Shown here piece after piece: positions 40,863 through 53,222 of a DNA stretch of 64,000 nucleotides. The notes below the pieces were generated by a model, which was not told the origin of the DNA, searched no databases, and saw nothing but the letters and a program-made list of their open reading frames with translations. Numbering within the stretch: position 1 is the stretch's first letter; each line of letters opens with the position of its first letter. The position numbers were made by a program, and so were the translations under genes. Source of the stretch: Rhynchopus euleeides (lineage: Eukaryota > Euglenozoa > Diplonemea > Diplonemida > Diplonemidae); NCBI GenBank assembly GCA_963210315.1, contig OY723311.1:806001-870000 (forward strand), given 5' to 3'.

Positions 40863-43800
40863 ATGTCCGAAGATGCACTCCGCGAGGAGGTGGCCCAGCT
40901 GCGAGAAAAGGCTGCTGAAAATGAGACCAAGCTGCAGGTGTGGAAGACGCGCGCGCGCGACAAGATCACAGAGCTGGAGGGCACTATAGAGCAGATGGAG
41001 GGCGAGGCGGAGCAGTTCGGGGAGAAGGAGAAGCGGTTCGAGATCTGGAAGGAGAGGGCGTGCGGCAAGATCCGCGAGATGGAGGACAAGCTGAAGCAGC
41101 AGCCAGACACATCTCCGGAAGACCAGGCACGCCTGCAGCAGGCCCTGGAGGAGAAGGTCGCCCAGCTGCGCGAAGCGCAGTCCCGCGGGGAGGAGTCGCG
41201 TGCCGAGGCGGCAGCACTCAGCTCCCGCATGAAGGAGGAGCAGGCGGCGGTGGCGGAGACCATCAGCGAGCAGGCGACACGCCTGCAGACGCTGCAGCAG
41301 CAGGTCAAGGCGGCGGAGGCTGCAAGGGGTGCCCTGGAGCAGCAGCTGCAACAGGAGCGTGTCGATGCGCAGCGCAGTGCGGAGGGTGGCGAGTCGGCCC
41401 AGGCTGTGCTGCGGGAGGAGCTGGCGGAGGCCCACGCGGCACGGCAGGCGGCGGAGCGGCAGACAAATGCTCTGCAGAAGGATGCGGCCCGGATGGAGGC
41501 GGAGATCGCACAGCACACCGCAAGCGCCGCTGCCGCAAAGGAGGCTGCGGCACGCACAGGCGAGTCAACCAGCTCGCAGCTGGCGGATGCCCTCGGTGCT
41601 GCGGCTGCTGCGCAGGAGAAATCGCGGGGTCTGGCTGCACAGCTGGATGCGCTCGCTGCGGAGAAGGCAGGGCTCGAGGCGCAGGCTGCTGCCGCAAAGA
41701 AGGCCCTGGAGGAGAAGGGCATCGAGGCGAAGCGGCTCGAGGGTGAGATCGGCAGCCTGCAGTCGCGTGTGGAGGACCTGGCCTTCCTGGAGGAGATGCA
41801 GGAGAGCAAGCCGGCCCACTCCGACGCAGAGTTTGAGGCGCAGGCCAAGGCATCTGCAACATTGCGGAAGCGTGTTGCGCAGCTGGAGGCGGAAAACGCG
41901 GACCTCGCTTCAGACCTGGAGAAGAGGGGTGGGGAGGCTGCTGCACTGCAGGCAGGCACCGAGGAGCTGCGGCATAAGTTCCAGCTGTTCCGGCAGCGGG
42001 CGAAGGAGCAGCGCGAGAAGGAGCAGCAGGAGGCGGAGGACCGCCTGCAGGAGCTGCACCACCAGTGCGACGACGAGAGGGAGAAGGTGCGGCGGCGTGA
42101 CGAGGAGATCCTCTCCCTGCAGGCCAGGCAGGACACGACGGAGCAGCAGGTGGCGGAGCTCGAGCGGCAGGTTGCGGAGCATGCCGTGCAGTTCGACGAA
42201 GCGGATGCTGCGCTGCAGGAGGCGCGCAGCAGCGCAGATGGGTACCGCGAGGAGGTGGCAATGTCGGAGGCGAACTATCAGGTGCGGCTCGACCAGGCGC
42301 TGCTGGATGCCGGCTCGCAGCATCAGCTTGCGATGGCGGATCTCTCCCGGGAGCTGAATGGCAAGCTGTCAGCGTCGAAGGAGCAGCAGGATGAGGAGTT
42401 GGTGCAGCGCATTGCGTCGCTGGAGGACCGCCTGGATCAGGCGCGGAAGGAGCTGAAGTCTGCCCGCGACCAGGCGGCCCGGTCTGCCGAGGAGAAGGAG
42501 CGCGATGCCATCCTGCACGGGCGGACAGCCGCAGAGCTGAAGAAGCGCATTGCCGATCTCGAAGCAGGGGGTGACCCTCTCGTAGGCTCCTTCAAGTCGC
42601 TCGGGTCACAGCCGTTGGGAGGGAGCTCCCAGGGCTTGGGGTCAGCAGCTGCGGATGAAAAGTATGCAGTTGGGTGGTGTTGTGTGCGTCATGAGCGAGA
42701 GGGGGGAGGGGTGGGTGGTCGAGGGTGCCCGTGTGTGGGTGTTGGGGTGCTCGAGCCCGGGGGCGATGTCGGGGTGTGCTCGGTGCGGTCTCTCTCTGGG
42801 CTGCAGCGGAGAGCAGATTCGCGTGTGGTTGGGGTAGGGCGTGCCACTCTCCCCTGCAATGATGACCAATATGCAGCCTCCCTCTTCCGAATGGCTTTGA
42901 CGAGTCCCTGCTCCGAACCTAAAGGCACCCTGCGTGCTTCCAAGCTCTGATGCACACACACGGTCTGTGTGACGGCACGATGGCAAGGAGAGTCAGTCAT
43001 CACTGGTCTCCACAGTCATGTCAACTTGGCAGCTACCCATCCTCGCTATGCACGCGATGCGGACATGCGCCGTGTGTACGTAAGGTTGGGGAGATGACAT
43101 CTGCACACCCTCTTTGTCCAGTGGGCGTCAGCCAAGAAATATGGAATGCGGTGGTGGGGGGGGGGGGTAGGGGCCCGGATGTACTTGAAAAAATTGTAAT
43201 AAAAAATATTCCGACCCCAAACAAGGGTTATTGGCACCTAAAATGGGTGTACCCACCTCAAAAATATGTCTGTGGACCCAATGAAACCGGTTTTTCACAC
43301 TTAGTTGCCCATTTTCGGTCAGAATTTTCGAAAAATCGGTGAAAAAAGGGGATTTTGCCCATTTTGGGCAAAATCCCGATTTTCATGAAAAAATGACAAA
43401 ATCGGGGCAACTAGACCCCATTTTGGGTGGTTTTCGGGTGAAAAACGTACCCTAGGCATCCCTGGGGTACATTGTATATCATCCCGGGCCTCTACGACCA
43501 GTAGAGGTGCGTTAAAATGCGGATTTTTACCCAAAAAAAGGACCCTGCAACCACCCTACAACCCTATAACCACCCAGAAACCACTGGGTATGCCCTAAAA
43601 TGGGGTGTATGGGCCTGTCAGAACAGGTTTTCTACACCGAATCGCCCAAATTCAGTCCGATATTTTGAAAAAACTGTGAAAAATGGGGTATTCGCCCGTG
43701 TAGGGTAACAGCCCCAATTTTTCTGAAAAAATGTCAAAAATTGGGCAACTAGACCCCATTTTGGGTGGTTTTCGGGTGAAAAACGTACCCTAGGCATCCC

Positions 43801-46800
43801 TGGGGCACATTGTGTACCATCCAGGGCCTCTACGACCAGTAGATGTGCGTTAAAATGCACATTTTTACCCAAAAAAAAGGACCCTGCAACGATGTTGTCG
43901 GACCCTGCACACACCCTGCAACCGTGTTGTAGGCACCCTACAACCCTATAACCACCCAGAAACCACTGGGTATGCCCGAAAAGGGGTGTACGGGCCTGTT
44001 GGAACAGGTTTTCGACACCGAATTGCCTAAATTCCGTCCAATTTTTTGAAAAAACTGTGAATAATGGGGGATTCGCCCATGTGGGGTAAAAGTCCCAATT
44101 TCATGAAAAAATGTCAAAAATTGGGCAACTAGACCCCATTTCGGGTGTTTTTCGGGTGAAAAACGTACCCTAGGCATCCCTGGGGTACATTGTATACCAT
44201 CCAGGGCCTCTACGACCAGTAGAAGCACGTGAAAATGCGTAATTTTACCCAAGGAAAAGGACCCTGCAACGATGTTGTAGGTCCAATTTCATGAAAAAAT
44301 GTCAAAAATTGGGCAACTATACCCCATTTTGGGTGGGTTTTGGGTGAAAAACGTACCCTAGGCATCCCTGGGGCACATTGTATACCATCCAGGGCCTCTA
44401 GGACCAGCAGAGGTGCGTTAAATGCACATTTTTACCCAAAAATGACCCTGCAACCACCCTGCACAGGACTCACCCCAGAAAAGCCAAAAAAAAGCCAAAA
44501 ACTGGCCAAAAATGAGTGTTGGTGGGCCCAAAAGTGGGTAAAAACCTCCGGAAATTCATATCTGGGGTGGGTCTGGGGGTGGTTTTGCGCTGTTGACCTC
44601 CAGACAGGGGAATAGGGTGCCCTTTCTGAGAGGTTTCCAAACCAGAAAAAGCCGGTTTTCTGGTTTGGGGAAATTTATAAAAAAACCGACGAGATTAGAA
44701 GCGGCACTGGTAGACGGGTTTTGAGGCCCCCCGCCCCCAGGTTCCCCCTGCCCACCTGGACGGACCCAAGTGCCTCACACCGGATCTCTCCCCACCCGGT
44801 GGTCCACCTGACGGATACGCGTAAAAAAAAAGAGATTTCTGGAAAAAAAACCAGAATTTTTTCAAGGCGTTTTCTCGTGGGGGATGAGGATATGTCCTCC
44901 TGACACCCACCCTTTTCCCGTTTTTTTTGCAGCAACAGCCAGACGTTCACTACCGTGGCCTCCGGCGGCTGGGGGGCTCCGCCCCCCAGACCCCCCAGTG
45001 GCGTATGTCTCGTACTCAAGTCCTTCGAATCCCATCAGGTTGGGGGATCCAACCACTCCAGTCGCCTCAGGACGCAGCCAACTCACACAGAATCTGTTCG
45101 CCCACACGAACAGATGTTCACTACCGTGGCCTCCGGCGGCTGGGGGGCTCACGCCCCCCAGACCCCCGATGTAGCGTGTGCCCGTCTGTCTATCTCACTT
45201 ACCCCGGATACAGTGCTGCGTAGGAGGTCAGCACCACATCCATGAAGCGTTCTTCGAAGCCTGGCTGACATCGGACAGGAGGTCGGACTTCCCCACCTGG
45301 GAGGTACACTCGCCGCGTTGGCGACATGCGTGACATGCGACACGATACCTGAAACGTGAGTGTGCCTGGCTAACACGGGCATTTCAACGGTCTGCCGGCG
45401 ACCGTCCCCCAAACCAGTAAACCAGCAGTTTTGGAAAATCGGAGAGGTCACCCTACTACCCTGCCTCCAGACCTGGATATTTCAAAACCCTGTGCCTGGA
45501 ATTTTGTCCAAAAAATATCACGTTTTCGCACAAGGCATAAAATGGTCAAAAAACCCGAAAATCGGGTTTGTAGGGTATATGTCCCCTGTCTGAAAATGCA
45601 AAATATGGCCCCGCAGGTGCCCCCAGAGTGATTTAAAATTGGAAAATCGACATTTTTCACCTACGGGAAATCCCCCAAAATAGGGGGTCCCCAGTCACGA
45701 ACCCCAAAAAAATGTCCCGCGCGCCTCTAAGGCACTCTGGATTTTTATTATGTCATCCAGATGTCACATCTGGGTCCAGGAACACCGGTTTTTGGCCTCA
45801 GGAAGTCGAAAAATATGTGTGGAAATTTTTATTCCTGACCAGGATCCCCTAAAAGCCCGATTTCCCCTGTTTACACATGGGGGATTTCTTGCAACGCCCG
45901 CTCGTGTGCTGAGTGTGTTATCCGCGACGTGGATGCGGTCGCCCTCTTCCTCCCAGAAGCCACTGATCTTCCTCATCCAACTTCACCTCCGGATGTACGC
46001 GGCACGTGCTTGGGTTGTCCTGTCGCAGTGCAGCAGAAGGTCCCCTGTGCACTGCTGCCCAAGCCATTTCGGCTGCACGGAATACGCCACGCAGAGTAAC
46101 GTGGTATCGCGTGACCAGCTCGTGAGGCTTGTGCCCCGAATCGAATCGATAGGCTGCGAGCTGCATTGCCTCGGTCAGTTGATGTCCTTGTGTGTGCATT
46201 TTTGTGCACAACAGTCCCTTGGGTATCTGCAGCGCAGGTGCCTGCACTGGACCAGGACTCCTGATTTGCCTCTGGCACTTGTGATCGGAACGGATGCGGC
46301 GACATGCCACGGTGCCCATGAATAGCCATGCCGGCACGAAAGTACGTTCACGACGGTTGATTACCATTGCTGCACTCTGTCAGAACCAAGGGTCGCAGCT
46401 CACCTGAACGCCCACCAGGCCCCCCAACAGGGGGTGAAACCAAAGGGTCCCCCCTGGGGTTTTTTAACCCAAAATTTTCGAATTCGACATGTCCCCGGGA
46501 TTTCCACTATGTCGCAGATTTCGACCATTGGGTCAAGAAAACCTAAAAATCTAGGGGGGAGGTGCTGAAGGATTGCACTGAAAATTTTATCTAACTCGGT
46601 CAAAATTCCAGGCACAGGGTTCAAAAAAATTACAGTTTTTTATATGGACATCCGGGGCCCTAGGGGGGGGGGGGGCTTGCCCGGGCTGCTTTCTCTGGCA
46701 CCGTTTCGGCTGATGTGTTGGAAAGCAGATGAGGTTGCCGCCTTGTTGTCAAGCCATGCATCCACTGCCCATTGCATTGCAGGTTCGGCTCGGCGGACTT

Positions 46801-47343
46801 CGGACGGGACATGATGTTCCTGGCCCAGCAGCAGGCCAGCCGCGACTACGAGATGCAGTCGCTTCGCAATGAGGTTGCGTCCCTCGGGAAGAAGGTTGCT
46901 GAGGTGACGCGTCAACGCGATCACAATATGGAGCGTGTGAACGAACTCTCAAAGATGAAGAACGAGCAACGCGCGTCAGACTCGCGCGGCAAGCTCAACA
47001 TGGACTATCTCAAGAACATCCTTGTCAAGTATGCAGAAGACAATGCGGTGGCCCCACACACATGTGAATCTTTTGATATTAGTGTAGACACACACAGGTG
47101 CGGCCATGCACCACCACACAATGGATCGAGAAAGAGCTCTCAATCTGTCAATCCTTACATTGTCCTGACCTAGTAAAATTCCCCGTGTTGAGTCAAATTA
47201 AGCCGCATACTCCCCACTGTACCACATACACCTGCAGGTTTATCGCGGAGAAAAACAGGACAGTGCAAGCTAACCTTGTGCCTGTGTTAGCAACGATGCT
47301 GGAGTTGAACTCGGAGGAGAAGACAGTGCTCAGGAAGGTGTGA
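40863..47343 (+). CDS. GRIP-domain golgin
   Basis: Three exons, 40863-42661, 46783-47028 and 47238-47343, give 716 residues. Introns are 4121 and 209 bp; both begin GTATGC, end TGCAG and split a Lys codon after its second base, so the frame is kept. Residues about 1-650 form a long coiled coil (Q/E/A/L/R heptads). The last about 45 residues are a GRIP domain, LNMDYLKNILVKFIAEKN ... ANLVPVLATMLELNSEE, with the conserved Tyr that binds Arl1-GTP at the trans-Golgi. Golgins of this class tether vesicles. The GRIP domain is only assembled when both introns are removed, which supports the model. Intron 1 contains mobile element 4. A CAG at 40841-40843 lies 19 nt before the ATG. Confidence 0.9.
43212..44460. 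repeat. Tandem repeat, units of about 340-380 bp plus a short one
   Basis: The anchor TTTTCGGGTGAAAAACGTAC starts at 43431, 43769, 44149 and, with small changes, 44338, so the periods are 338, 380 and 189. Each unit carries GGGCAACTAGACCCCATTT, CCTAGGCATCCCTGGGG and CCTCTACGACCAGTAGA (palindromic). No coding frame runs through. Confidence 0.85.
44948..45168. repeat. Double-hairpin module, second locus
   Basis: Two copies of the GC hairpin around GGGGGGCTCCGCCCCCC (the second slightly altered), spaced about 172 bases, with the intervening GTATGTCTCGTACTCAAGTC and CAACTCACACAGAATCTG words. It matches 8657-8879 in order and spacing. At this locus it sits within element 4. Confidence 0.85.
45918..46367 (-). 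CDS. Possible relic frame in element 4
   Basis: A - strand frame of 149 codons with mixed, protein-like composition (residues about 50-115 include GLLCTKMHTQGHQLTEAM and YHVTLRGVFRAAEMAW). It may be a fragment of an element gene. No family is recognised and it may be chance. Confidence 0.2.
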   Translation of the reverse strand: MVINRRERTFVPAWLFMGTVACRRIRSDHKCQRQIRSPGPVQAPALQIPKGLLCTKMHTQGHQLTEAMQLAAYRFDSGHKPHELVTRYHVTLRGVFRAAEMAWAAVHRGPSAALRQDNPSTCRVHPEVKLDEEDQWLLGGRGRPHPRRG

Positions 47344-47760
47344 TTTCCATCCGTGTGATTCCCGGGGAGGGTGCACATCTGGAAGGGGTGCTAGTCATCT
47401 ATTTTCCCCTTTCTCCCCAACACATCCACACACACACCTTCCTCCCGCACAGGAGTTCCCCAGCGCGAAGCTTCTGTGACCTTGCTCGGGGGAACGAACC
47501 CACGTCATTCTGTACACCGCTAGCCTCCCCCTCCCCTCCCCCATCGACCCTGTGCCGCTCTATCCCCCGGCCTGCCCCGCTCGTCGTGCCGATGATACGA
47601 AGCGCTCTGTTGCTGATCTCCAGCTTCTTCCACGCAGCCTGAGACTGTCACCCCCCTGCCCCCCTGCCCCCCTAGTGCGCCCAACCCCCTCTCCTTGATC
47701 GACGGCATCGCCACTGCCATAGCACCACCACCAGCACCACCCCTGCCAGACTTGCTGGCG

Positions 47761-50700
47761 ATGCATCTCAGCGGACCCAGCAGCGGGTCATCCGCGTCAT
47801 GGCAGCGGCGCCCGTCGTTCCTGACGAGCTCCTCTATCCTGGGGTCGCCGGGGCGCCTGCCGTCTCAGTCAACTGCTGCCAGCTCGTCGGCGGGCATCAC
47901 GTCGCCCCGCCTCCGCAGTGAGGTGCTACGGGCGGGCACCACCACCACCACTGGGACAAGTGGGTATGGCAGCACTACCACTACTGCCACGCCGAAGGCG
48001 GAGCGGCGTCTGCAGATGGACCTGTCGACGGCGTACACACCGAAGTCTGCCTCGGCAAGCGCCTTTATCGGCGTGAAGCGGCAGCCAGCCTATTCGGCGT
48101 ATCCCGGCAAGAGGGATGTCCCTGCTGTCGAGTCCACCCCCGCTCCGAGCCATGCGGCGGCTGCGAATACGAGTCTGTCTGCGGGGGGCAACGCGTCGTT
48201 CATCAGTGACACTGCGGAGTGTGCGCGGCTCAGTGCGTCGATGGATAGCGGCACGCCGCGCCTGGGGCAGTACAGCCGCACGGCTCCGACGGCCTACACG
48301 CCTGGCACAGGTGGTGGGGTGGCACGCACGGCGCCCGTGGGCCCGACGCCACGTGTTGTCGAGTTGGAGCGGAAGCTGGAGGAGAAGAGCGAGGAGGTTG
48401 CAGCGCTCAACAAGAAGCGGATTCACCTGGAGGATGAGGTCGCCCGGCTGCAGGCGCGTGCCGACACGAAGGTGTTGGAGGGGCGCGTTGCCGGGCTGGA
48501 TGCGATGGTGCGGGAGAAGACTAAGGCGATCGACGCGGAGCGGCAGGAGAAGGTGGAGATGCGCTCCAAATGCGAGGAGCTGAACCAGCGCCTCCACGAC
48601 AAGGTGGCGCAGCTGGAGCAGCTGGAGCACGAGAAGGGCGAGGGCAGCGCCTTCCTCACCGCAAAGAACATGGAGGTCGAGAAGGCACTGGCGGAGGCGG
48701 AGGAGCTGAAGGCCCGCCTGATGCACCAGATCGACACATCCGCCACCCTCGAGCGGGGCAAGCTTGCCATCGAGGCCGAACGCAACAGCATGTGCGCCGA
48801 GCTGCGCGAGGAGCTGAGCCGCAAGACCACAGAGCTGTACAACCAGGCCATCCGCATCGACGAGCTGCAGGAGTCTGTCGAGTCCCTCGCCGCACGCAAC
48901 GCCACTCTCGCGGAGAAGCTGGACCGCAGCACCGGCGAGCGCACCTCCGACCGCCACCGCACCGACGAGCTTCAGGCTGCCAACGAGCGCCTCGAGGCAG
49001 AGCTGGCACAGCGCACGGTGCTGATCGCAGGCAAGTCGGATGAGCTGCGCCGTGAGATGCAGCGCACACGTGAGGCGGAGGAGCATCTGGGTGATCTGGA
49101 GGCTCGCCTCAGGCAGGCTGACGCACAGCTGCGCGACATGGATGCGGTGTCGGCACAGCGCAGTGCCCTGCAGTCCAAGCTGGAGGTGCTCGAGTCTGCG
49201 ATGCAGCGCAACGAGGATGACTTCAACTCGGAGATGTCGCGCCACCGCGTCGCGAAGGAGCGCATCGCAGAGCTGGAGGCGCGCCTCGCGACGTCGGACA
49301 ACCACATCAAGACCATCAAGACCCTGGAGCACGATCTGCAGGCCAAGACCGACATGATCAGCCAGCTGAAGTCGAAGGAGGAGCGCCGTGCGGTGCAGCG
49401 CGATGAAACCGCACAGTCTCTGGACTTCGAGGTGGCACGGCGCAAGCAGATGGAGGACGAACTGCAGCAGGCCTCTGCCCAGCGCGACGAGCTGCTCGCC
49501 AAGCTGTCGGACCTGGAGGTGGAGATGGTGAAGAAGAGCGGCTTCGAGGGGAAGGCGAAGGGGCTGCAGGAGGTGCTGCAGCTGCGCTCCTCGGAGATCG
49601 ACGAGCTGAACAAGCGGAACGTCTCCCTCGCCGACCGCGCGAAGCAGCTGCAGGCGGAGAACGAGGGGCTCTCGCGGCTGCGCAACGAGCTCAGCCACTC
49701 GGAGGACCAGCGCGAGCACCTCAGCCGCGAGTTCGCAAGCCTGCGCAACACCCTCACAGACCTGGAGGTGGCTGCGGAGAAGGCCAAGGCCCAGCGCCGC
49801 GACGACGAGCGTGCCAAGGCGGACCTGCTGGACGAGGTGCGGCAGCGCGACACCCTGCTGGATACACAGCGGCAGGAGCTGTCGCGCCGCGACATCGCGA
49901 TGCACCAGGCAGAGCAGGCCAAGGCACAGCTCGAGGAGGCTGCTGCTGAGAACAAGACCCTGACAGTGCAGACCACCACACGGCAGGCGGAGATTGCAGA
50001 CCTCCAGGCCGCAAACGACACCCTGCAGGAGCGCATCCGCAGCCTCGAGGCGGAGGTTAACGACCAGGCCTCCTCGCTGGACGAGGCGCATATGGGCATC
50101 GGGGAGAAGGAGGTGCAGCTGGAGACGCTCCGCAGCGAATACGATGGGCTGCGTGCCGAAGCCGAGTGGCTGACGGAGCAGCACCGGCACATGGAGGACC
50201 AGCGCGACAAGGGGGCCGATGAGATGTCCGCGAAGACCGAGCAGATTGCACGCCTGGAGGAGCGGGAGAGGCACAGGACAGACCTGCTGGAGGAGCTGCG
50301 TGCTGAGAAGGCACACGCAGAGGAGGCTCTGTGCCGTGCCGAGGAGGAGCTCCGCAAGGGGGAGCATGAGCTGGAGGAGCTGCGCGTGCGCATCGGGCTG
50401 CTGCAGCAGCATGGGGCGCGGTCTGCGGAGCTGGAGGGTAACATCAAAGCCCTGGAGGCTGTGCTGCAGGAGACGAATGAAGAGAAGACCCGCGACGGGC
50501 AGCGCATCGGGGACCTGACGAGCCGCCTCCTCACCGCCGAGGCTGAGATCGCCGCCAAGGCCTCCGTGCAGGCAAACCTCACATCCTCCCAGAAGCAGCT
50601 CGCCACACAGGTGTCCACCATCGAGCAGCTCGAGTCAAACATCCGCGAGCGGAACGCCCTCCTGAAGGACCGTGCGAAGGAGTCCGCCACACTGCAGGCA

Positions 50701-52735
50701 GAGAACAGCGACCTGCGGGGAAGGGTGGACGAGCTGACGACCTGGAATGCAGAGTTGAAGGAGAAGGTTGATCAGTCCAAAGATACGCACGTCCACAGGG
50801 GGCAGCTGGAAGGGCGTGTCAACGGGCTGGAGTCTGTGCTGCAGGATCGGGAGAGGGAGCTGGGGCAGGCAAAGGAGCAGGTTGCGGCGCTGCAGCAGCG
50901 CGTGCGGCACCTGGAGGGGTCGTGCAATCAGCAGGAGGCGTATGACACGCGCATCGACTCGCTGACGCAGACGCTGCACACCAAGGAGGAGGTTATTGAG
51001 AAGCTGGAGGGGCAGGACATGCGGCGCCGCAGCCTGGAGGCCGAGATGAAGGCAGAGGTGGAGGCCGCTGCAGGCAAGCTCAGGATTCTGGAGGCGGAGC
51101 TGGAGAAGGAGGTGCAGGAGCGGTGCGAGCTGGAGCTCCGGCTGAAGGATGTGGAGCAGGAGGCGGAGTCGATGCTGCAGACGACTGTTGCCGAATCCAA
51201 CCAGCTGAAGGCATCGCTGAAGCGCCTCACGGGGGAGAAGCGCCAGCTTGAGTCGACGATGCAGTCGGAATCCGGCACCGCCCGCCGCACAGGCGATCAG
51301 CTGTCAAAGCTCTCCTCTGAAAACAAACGCCTGCTGGATCAGGTGTCGCAGCTGGAGTCCGATAAGGAGCGCCGTGCAATTGAGAATGCCGAGCTGACAC
51401 GGCAGGCAGACAGCCTGCGGGCGGATTTTGCCTCTACCAACCAGCAGGTGTCTGAGCTGCAGGCCAAGGTGCTGGCGGCGGAGAAGGAATCCAAGACGCA
51501 CCGCACCAGCGCTGTGACGAAGGAGAACAAGCTGACGACAGAGCTGCGGCTGTGCGACCAGCAGAACCGCAACCTCGAGAGCATCAACCGCGACCTGTCC
51601 CGCGAGGTGGAGGAGCGTGACAAGCGCCTGCAGGAGAAGACGGAGCAGCTGCGGAGGGAGCAGGCCGAGGTGCAGGAGCTGGAGAAGCGCGGCCGCGAGC
51701 TGCAGGACCATAACCTCTCGCTGCAGCGCGGCATCAACGATCTGGAGCTGCGCGTCACGGAAGGCCACCGCTCCTCGCAGACAGCGTCTGTGGTGCGCGA
51801 GGAGCTGAATGCCGGTATTGCGGCAAAGGAGTCGGAGATCGCGCAGCTTCATAAGCAGAACGCTGCTCTGCAGACACGGATTCAAACCGAGGCGGCAAAC
51901 GCGAAGTCTCTCGATCACGAGTTGTCAAACCTGTCCCAGACTGTCTCCATCCTGGAGAACGAGAACAGCGACCTGCAGCGCAGGATACAGATGGCCGACA
52001 CATCCACCCAGTCCAAGCTGGCCTCCGTCCGCACCGAACGGTATGCGTTTCTGTGTCATCATGAACACTTCTCTGTCACTGTGGGTGCATTTTGCCCCTT
52101 GTACTCCTGGATTTCGGACATTATTGCCTCTCTTTCCTGTTGCACGCAACAACCGCCTCCACACTCTGCTCGCCCCACAGGGACACGCTTCATGATTCTG
52201 CAGCCGCGCTCCGCCGCCAGCTGCAGGAGCGGGCTGCTGCAGAGCAGGAGAAGGAACGGACCTACAAGAAGACTATACACACGCTGACACAGAAGTGGTA
52301 TGTTGCTACGAAGGGTGTGGGGTCTTGGGTGGCGGTTGTGATCAGCCAGGATGACCGAGCTCAGCACATCCTCTTGGGATTATGTGTCGTGCCACCCATC
52401 CCGCTGCCTCTACAGCACACTGGCAGACGAGACGCTGGGTAAGTTCGAAGAATTCAGCGGGTACAACGGCCAGCTGCGCGAAAGCAATACATCTCTCAGG
52501 ATAGAGCTTGATGCTGCCAAGCAGGACCTAGAGGCGTCGCGAGACCAGGTATGGCGCTAGCCCGATCAGGGTGGGGTTCCGGTCGTTGTTGAGCTGTGCT
52601 ACCTGCACAAATGCATCAGCTCCCAACCCCTTTTCGGAGACAAATTTTAATCTGGTCCTATGCAACTTCGTCAACACCCCCTCATCCCCTCCGCAGGTTT
52701 TGCACCTACAAAGCCAGCTCGCGAGAATGCGCTGA
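47761..52735 (+). CDS. Large coiled-coil protein (1522 residues)
   Basis: Four exons, 47761-52040, 52181-52297, 52416-52548 and 52697-52735. Introns are 140, 118 and 148 bp, begin GTATGC, GTATGT and GTATGG, all end CAG, and keep frame. The ATG at 47761 is the first in a frame that is open from 47695. Residues 1-195 are Ser/Thr/Ala/Gly-rich and disordered, with SP and TP sites. From about 198 to the end the protein is one long coiled coil rich in E, L, Q, R and A. The last exon is only 12 codons. The layout (disordered head, long rod) fits centrosomal, basal-body or flagellar scaffolds and golgins, but no GRIP or motor domain is seen. The exact family is not recognised. Confidence 0.85.
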
Positions 52736-53222
52736 ACGCAGCACTGACACACGTTTGCTTCCCTAGATGTGTCTTCGCTCTGACACACAGAAGAGGCGCC
52801 CCTTGCTCCCAACCCTCTGCCTGGCAACGTATTGTGTGCCAGACGGATGCACCTTTTGGCCTCTGGCCACCATTGTCTTTCCTAGAAGCCATACTGTACC
52901 CCACCGAGGGATGTGTTGTGCTGTGCTGGCCCAGTGCCACCTGCCCTGCCTGGTTCCACCCCGGATGTTTGTTATTTAGATCCCTTTGAGCTAGATCCCT
53001 TTGTACCTGCAGGTCCAGCCTACCCGCAACCCGCCGCAGTTCCACCCAGCCCCCGTGTGAGGGATGCTGCTGAGTGTGTGACCCGGAGAGCGGCACTGAT
53101 CACTGTCCCCCGTCCACCACCCCCACCCCAAGCCAACAGTGAGTGTGCTTGTATTGAACTGTTGCCGTGCTGCCCAGTGTGACCAACAACATCTTGCCTC
53201 CAGGAACACAGAGTTTGTGAAA
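52736..53222. other. Intergenic and probable 5'UTR of eRF3
   Basis: No gene seen. TTGCCTCCAG at 53194-53203 ends 19 nt before the eRF3 ATG and looks like a splice acceptor. Confidence 0.5.

Larger units (their letters stand above)
43168..46662. mobile_element. Inverted-repeat element 4, inside golgin intron 1
   Basis: The left end TAGGGGCCCGGATGT (43168) matches in inverse the right end ACATCCGGGGCCCTA (ending 46662). Inside the ends, TTGAAAAAATTGTAAT (left) and ATTACAGTTTTTTATA (right) are also roughly complementary. Both ends lie against G runs. The inside holds a tandem repeat (43212-44460), the double-hairpin module (44948-45168) and a - strand frame (45918-46367) that may be a relic gene. 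No transposase motif is seen. The element runs in the intron without interrupting an exon. Confidence 0.75.

Noticed and set aside
47017..47173. Read-through of golgin exon 2 past 47028
   Set aside because: Splicing at GTATGC (47029) to 47238 restores the GRIP domain; the read-through does not.
47926..50412. 828-codon open frame on the - strand
   Set aside because: Shadow of the coiled-coil gene; Leu/Arg/His-rich with no domain.
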